Shown here: positions 5,427 through 5,453 of the stretch, one piece after another | How the letters are laid out: every line of letters starts with the position of its first letter | Numbering within the stretch: the stretch's first letter is position 1 | Program-made: the position numbers and the translations under genes | Notes under the pieces: generated by a model | Told to the model about the DNA's origin: nothing | Database searches by the model: none | Seen by the model: the letters and a program-made list of their open reading frames with translations, nothing else | Source: an uncultured Coprococcus sp. | GTDB lineage: Bacteria; Bacillota; Clostridia; Lachnospirales; Lachnospiraceae | NCBI GenBank assembly: GCA_900548315.1 | Contig: URJU01000142.1 | Location: 1-5,453, forward strand | Length of the DNA stretch: 5,453 bases | Reading direction: 5' to 3'

Positions 5427-5453
5427 CTGTCTCTTATACACATCTGACGCTGC
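5427..5453. other. Nextera/Tn5 mosaic-end adapter, second copy (sequencing artefact)
   Basis: The same 19-base mosaic end recurs at 5427-5445, immediately followed by GACGCTGC, which matches the start of the Nextera adapter tail further than in the first copy. The head-to-tail duplication with a 24-bp period at a contig end is typical of an assembler extending through untrimmed adapter reads. On the reverse strand it encodes the known artefact peptide MCIRDR. Confidence 0.97.

Noticed and set aside
5237..5443. 68-codon minus-strand ORF beginning MCIRDRRQMCIRDR
   Set aside because: Its start is adapter sequence and the rest is antisense to the YfhO gene; it is a known Nextera artefact peptide.
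5403..5450. Tandem direct repeat with 24-bp period at the right edge, resembling a repeat array or a transposon end
   Set aside because: The sequence is exactly the engineered Tn5 mosaic end plus library adapter, not a genomic repeat or insertion sequence.

Overview
The window looks like a chromosomal contig end from a low-to-moderate GC Firmicute, most likely a gut-type Lachnospiraceae (Clostridia). This is inferred from the gene families, the strong AGGAG-type ribosome binding sites, the MscL with a C-terminal zinc ribbon and the style of the thiamine cluster; no marker gene fixes the species. All convincing genes are on the + strand.

Layout: (1) 3-209, the last 68 codons of a cofactor-independent phosphoglycerate mutase (gpmI), followed by a short spacer and a hairpin terminator. 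(2) 355-774, mscL, a mechanosensitive channel whose C-terminus carries a CxxC...CxxC zinc ribbon, followed by two stem-loops, the second a good terminator. (3) 775-1100, a 326-bp non-coding stretch holding those hairpins, a likely promoter and, directly behind it, a divergent TPP (thiamine pyrophosphate) riboswitch. (4) 1101-4084, a tight three-gene thiamine salvage operon: thiM, thiE and a two-domain gene encoding an N-terminal HAD phosphatase fused to ThiD. (5) 4135-5402, the 5' part of a YfhO-family multi-pass membrane protein. (6) 5403-5453, not biology: two tandem copies of the Nextera/Tn5 mosaic-end adapter.

The thi genes form a coherent unit. ThiM phosphorylates the recovered thiazole alcohol, ThiD phosphorylates recovered hydroxymethylpyrimidine twice, and ThiE joins the two products to thiamine monophosphate. 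The fused HAD domain could plausibly dephosphorylate thiamine monophosphate or a related intermediate, but this is inference. No de novo genes (thiC, thiG, thiH, thiS) are in the window, so the operon reads as precursor salvage, repressed by TPP through the leader RNA. The leader has no U-tract terminator between aptamer and thiM, which points to translational control.

I did not find an unknown defence system, mobile element, CRISPR array or tRNA/rRNA. The points most worth attention are the divergent riboswitch, the HAD-ThiD fusion, the zinc-ribbon MscL and the adapter contamination that truncates the last gene.
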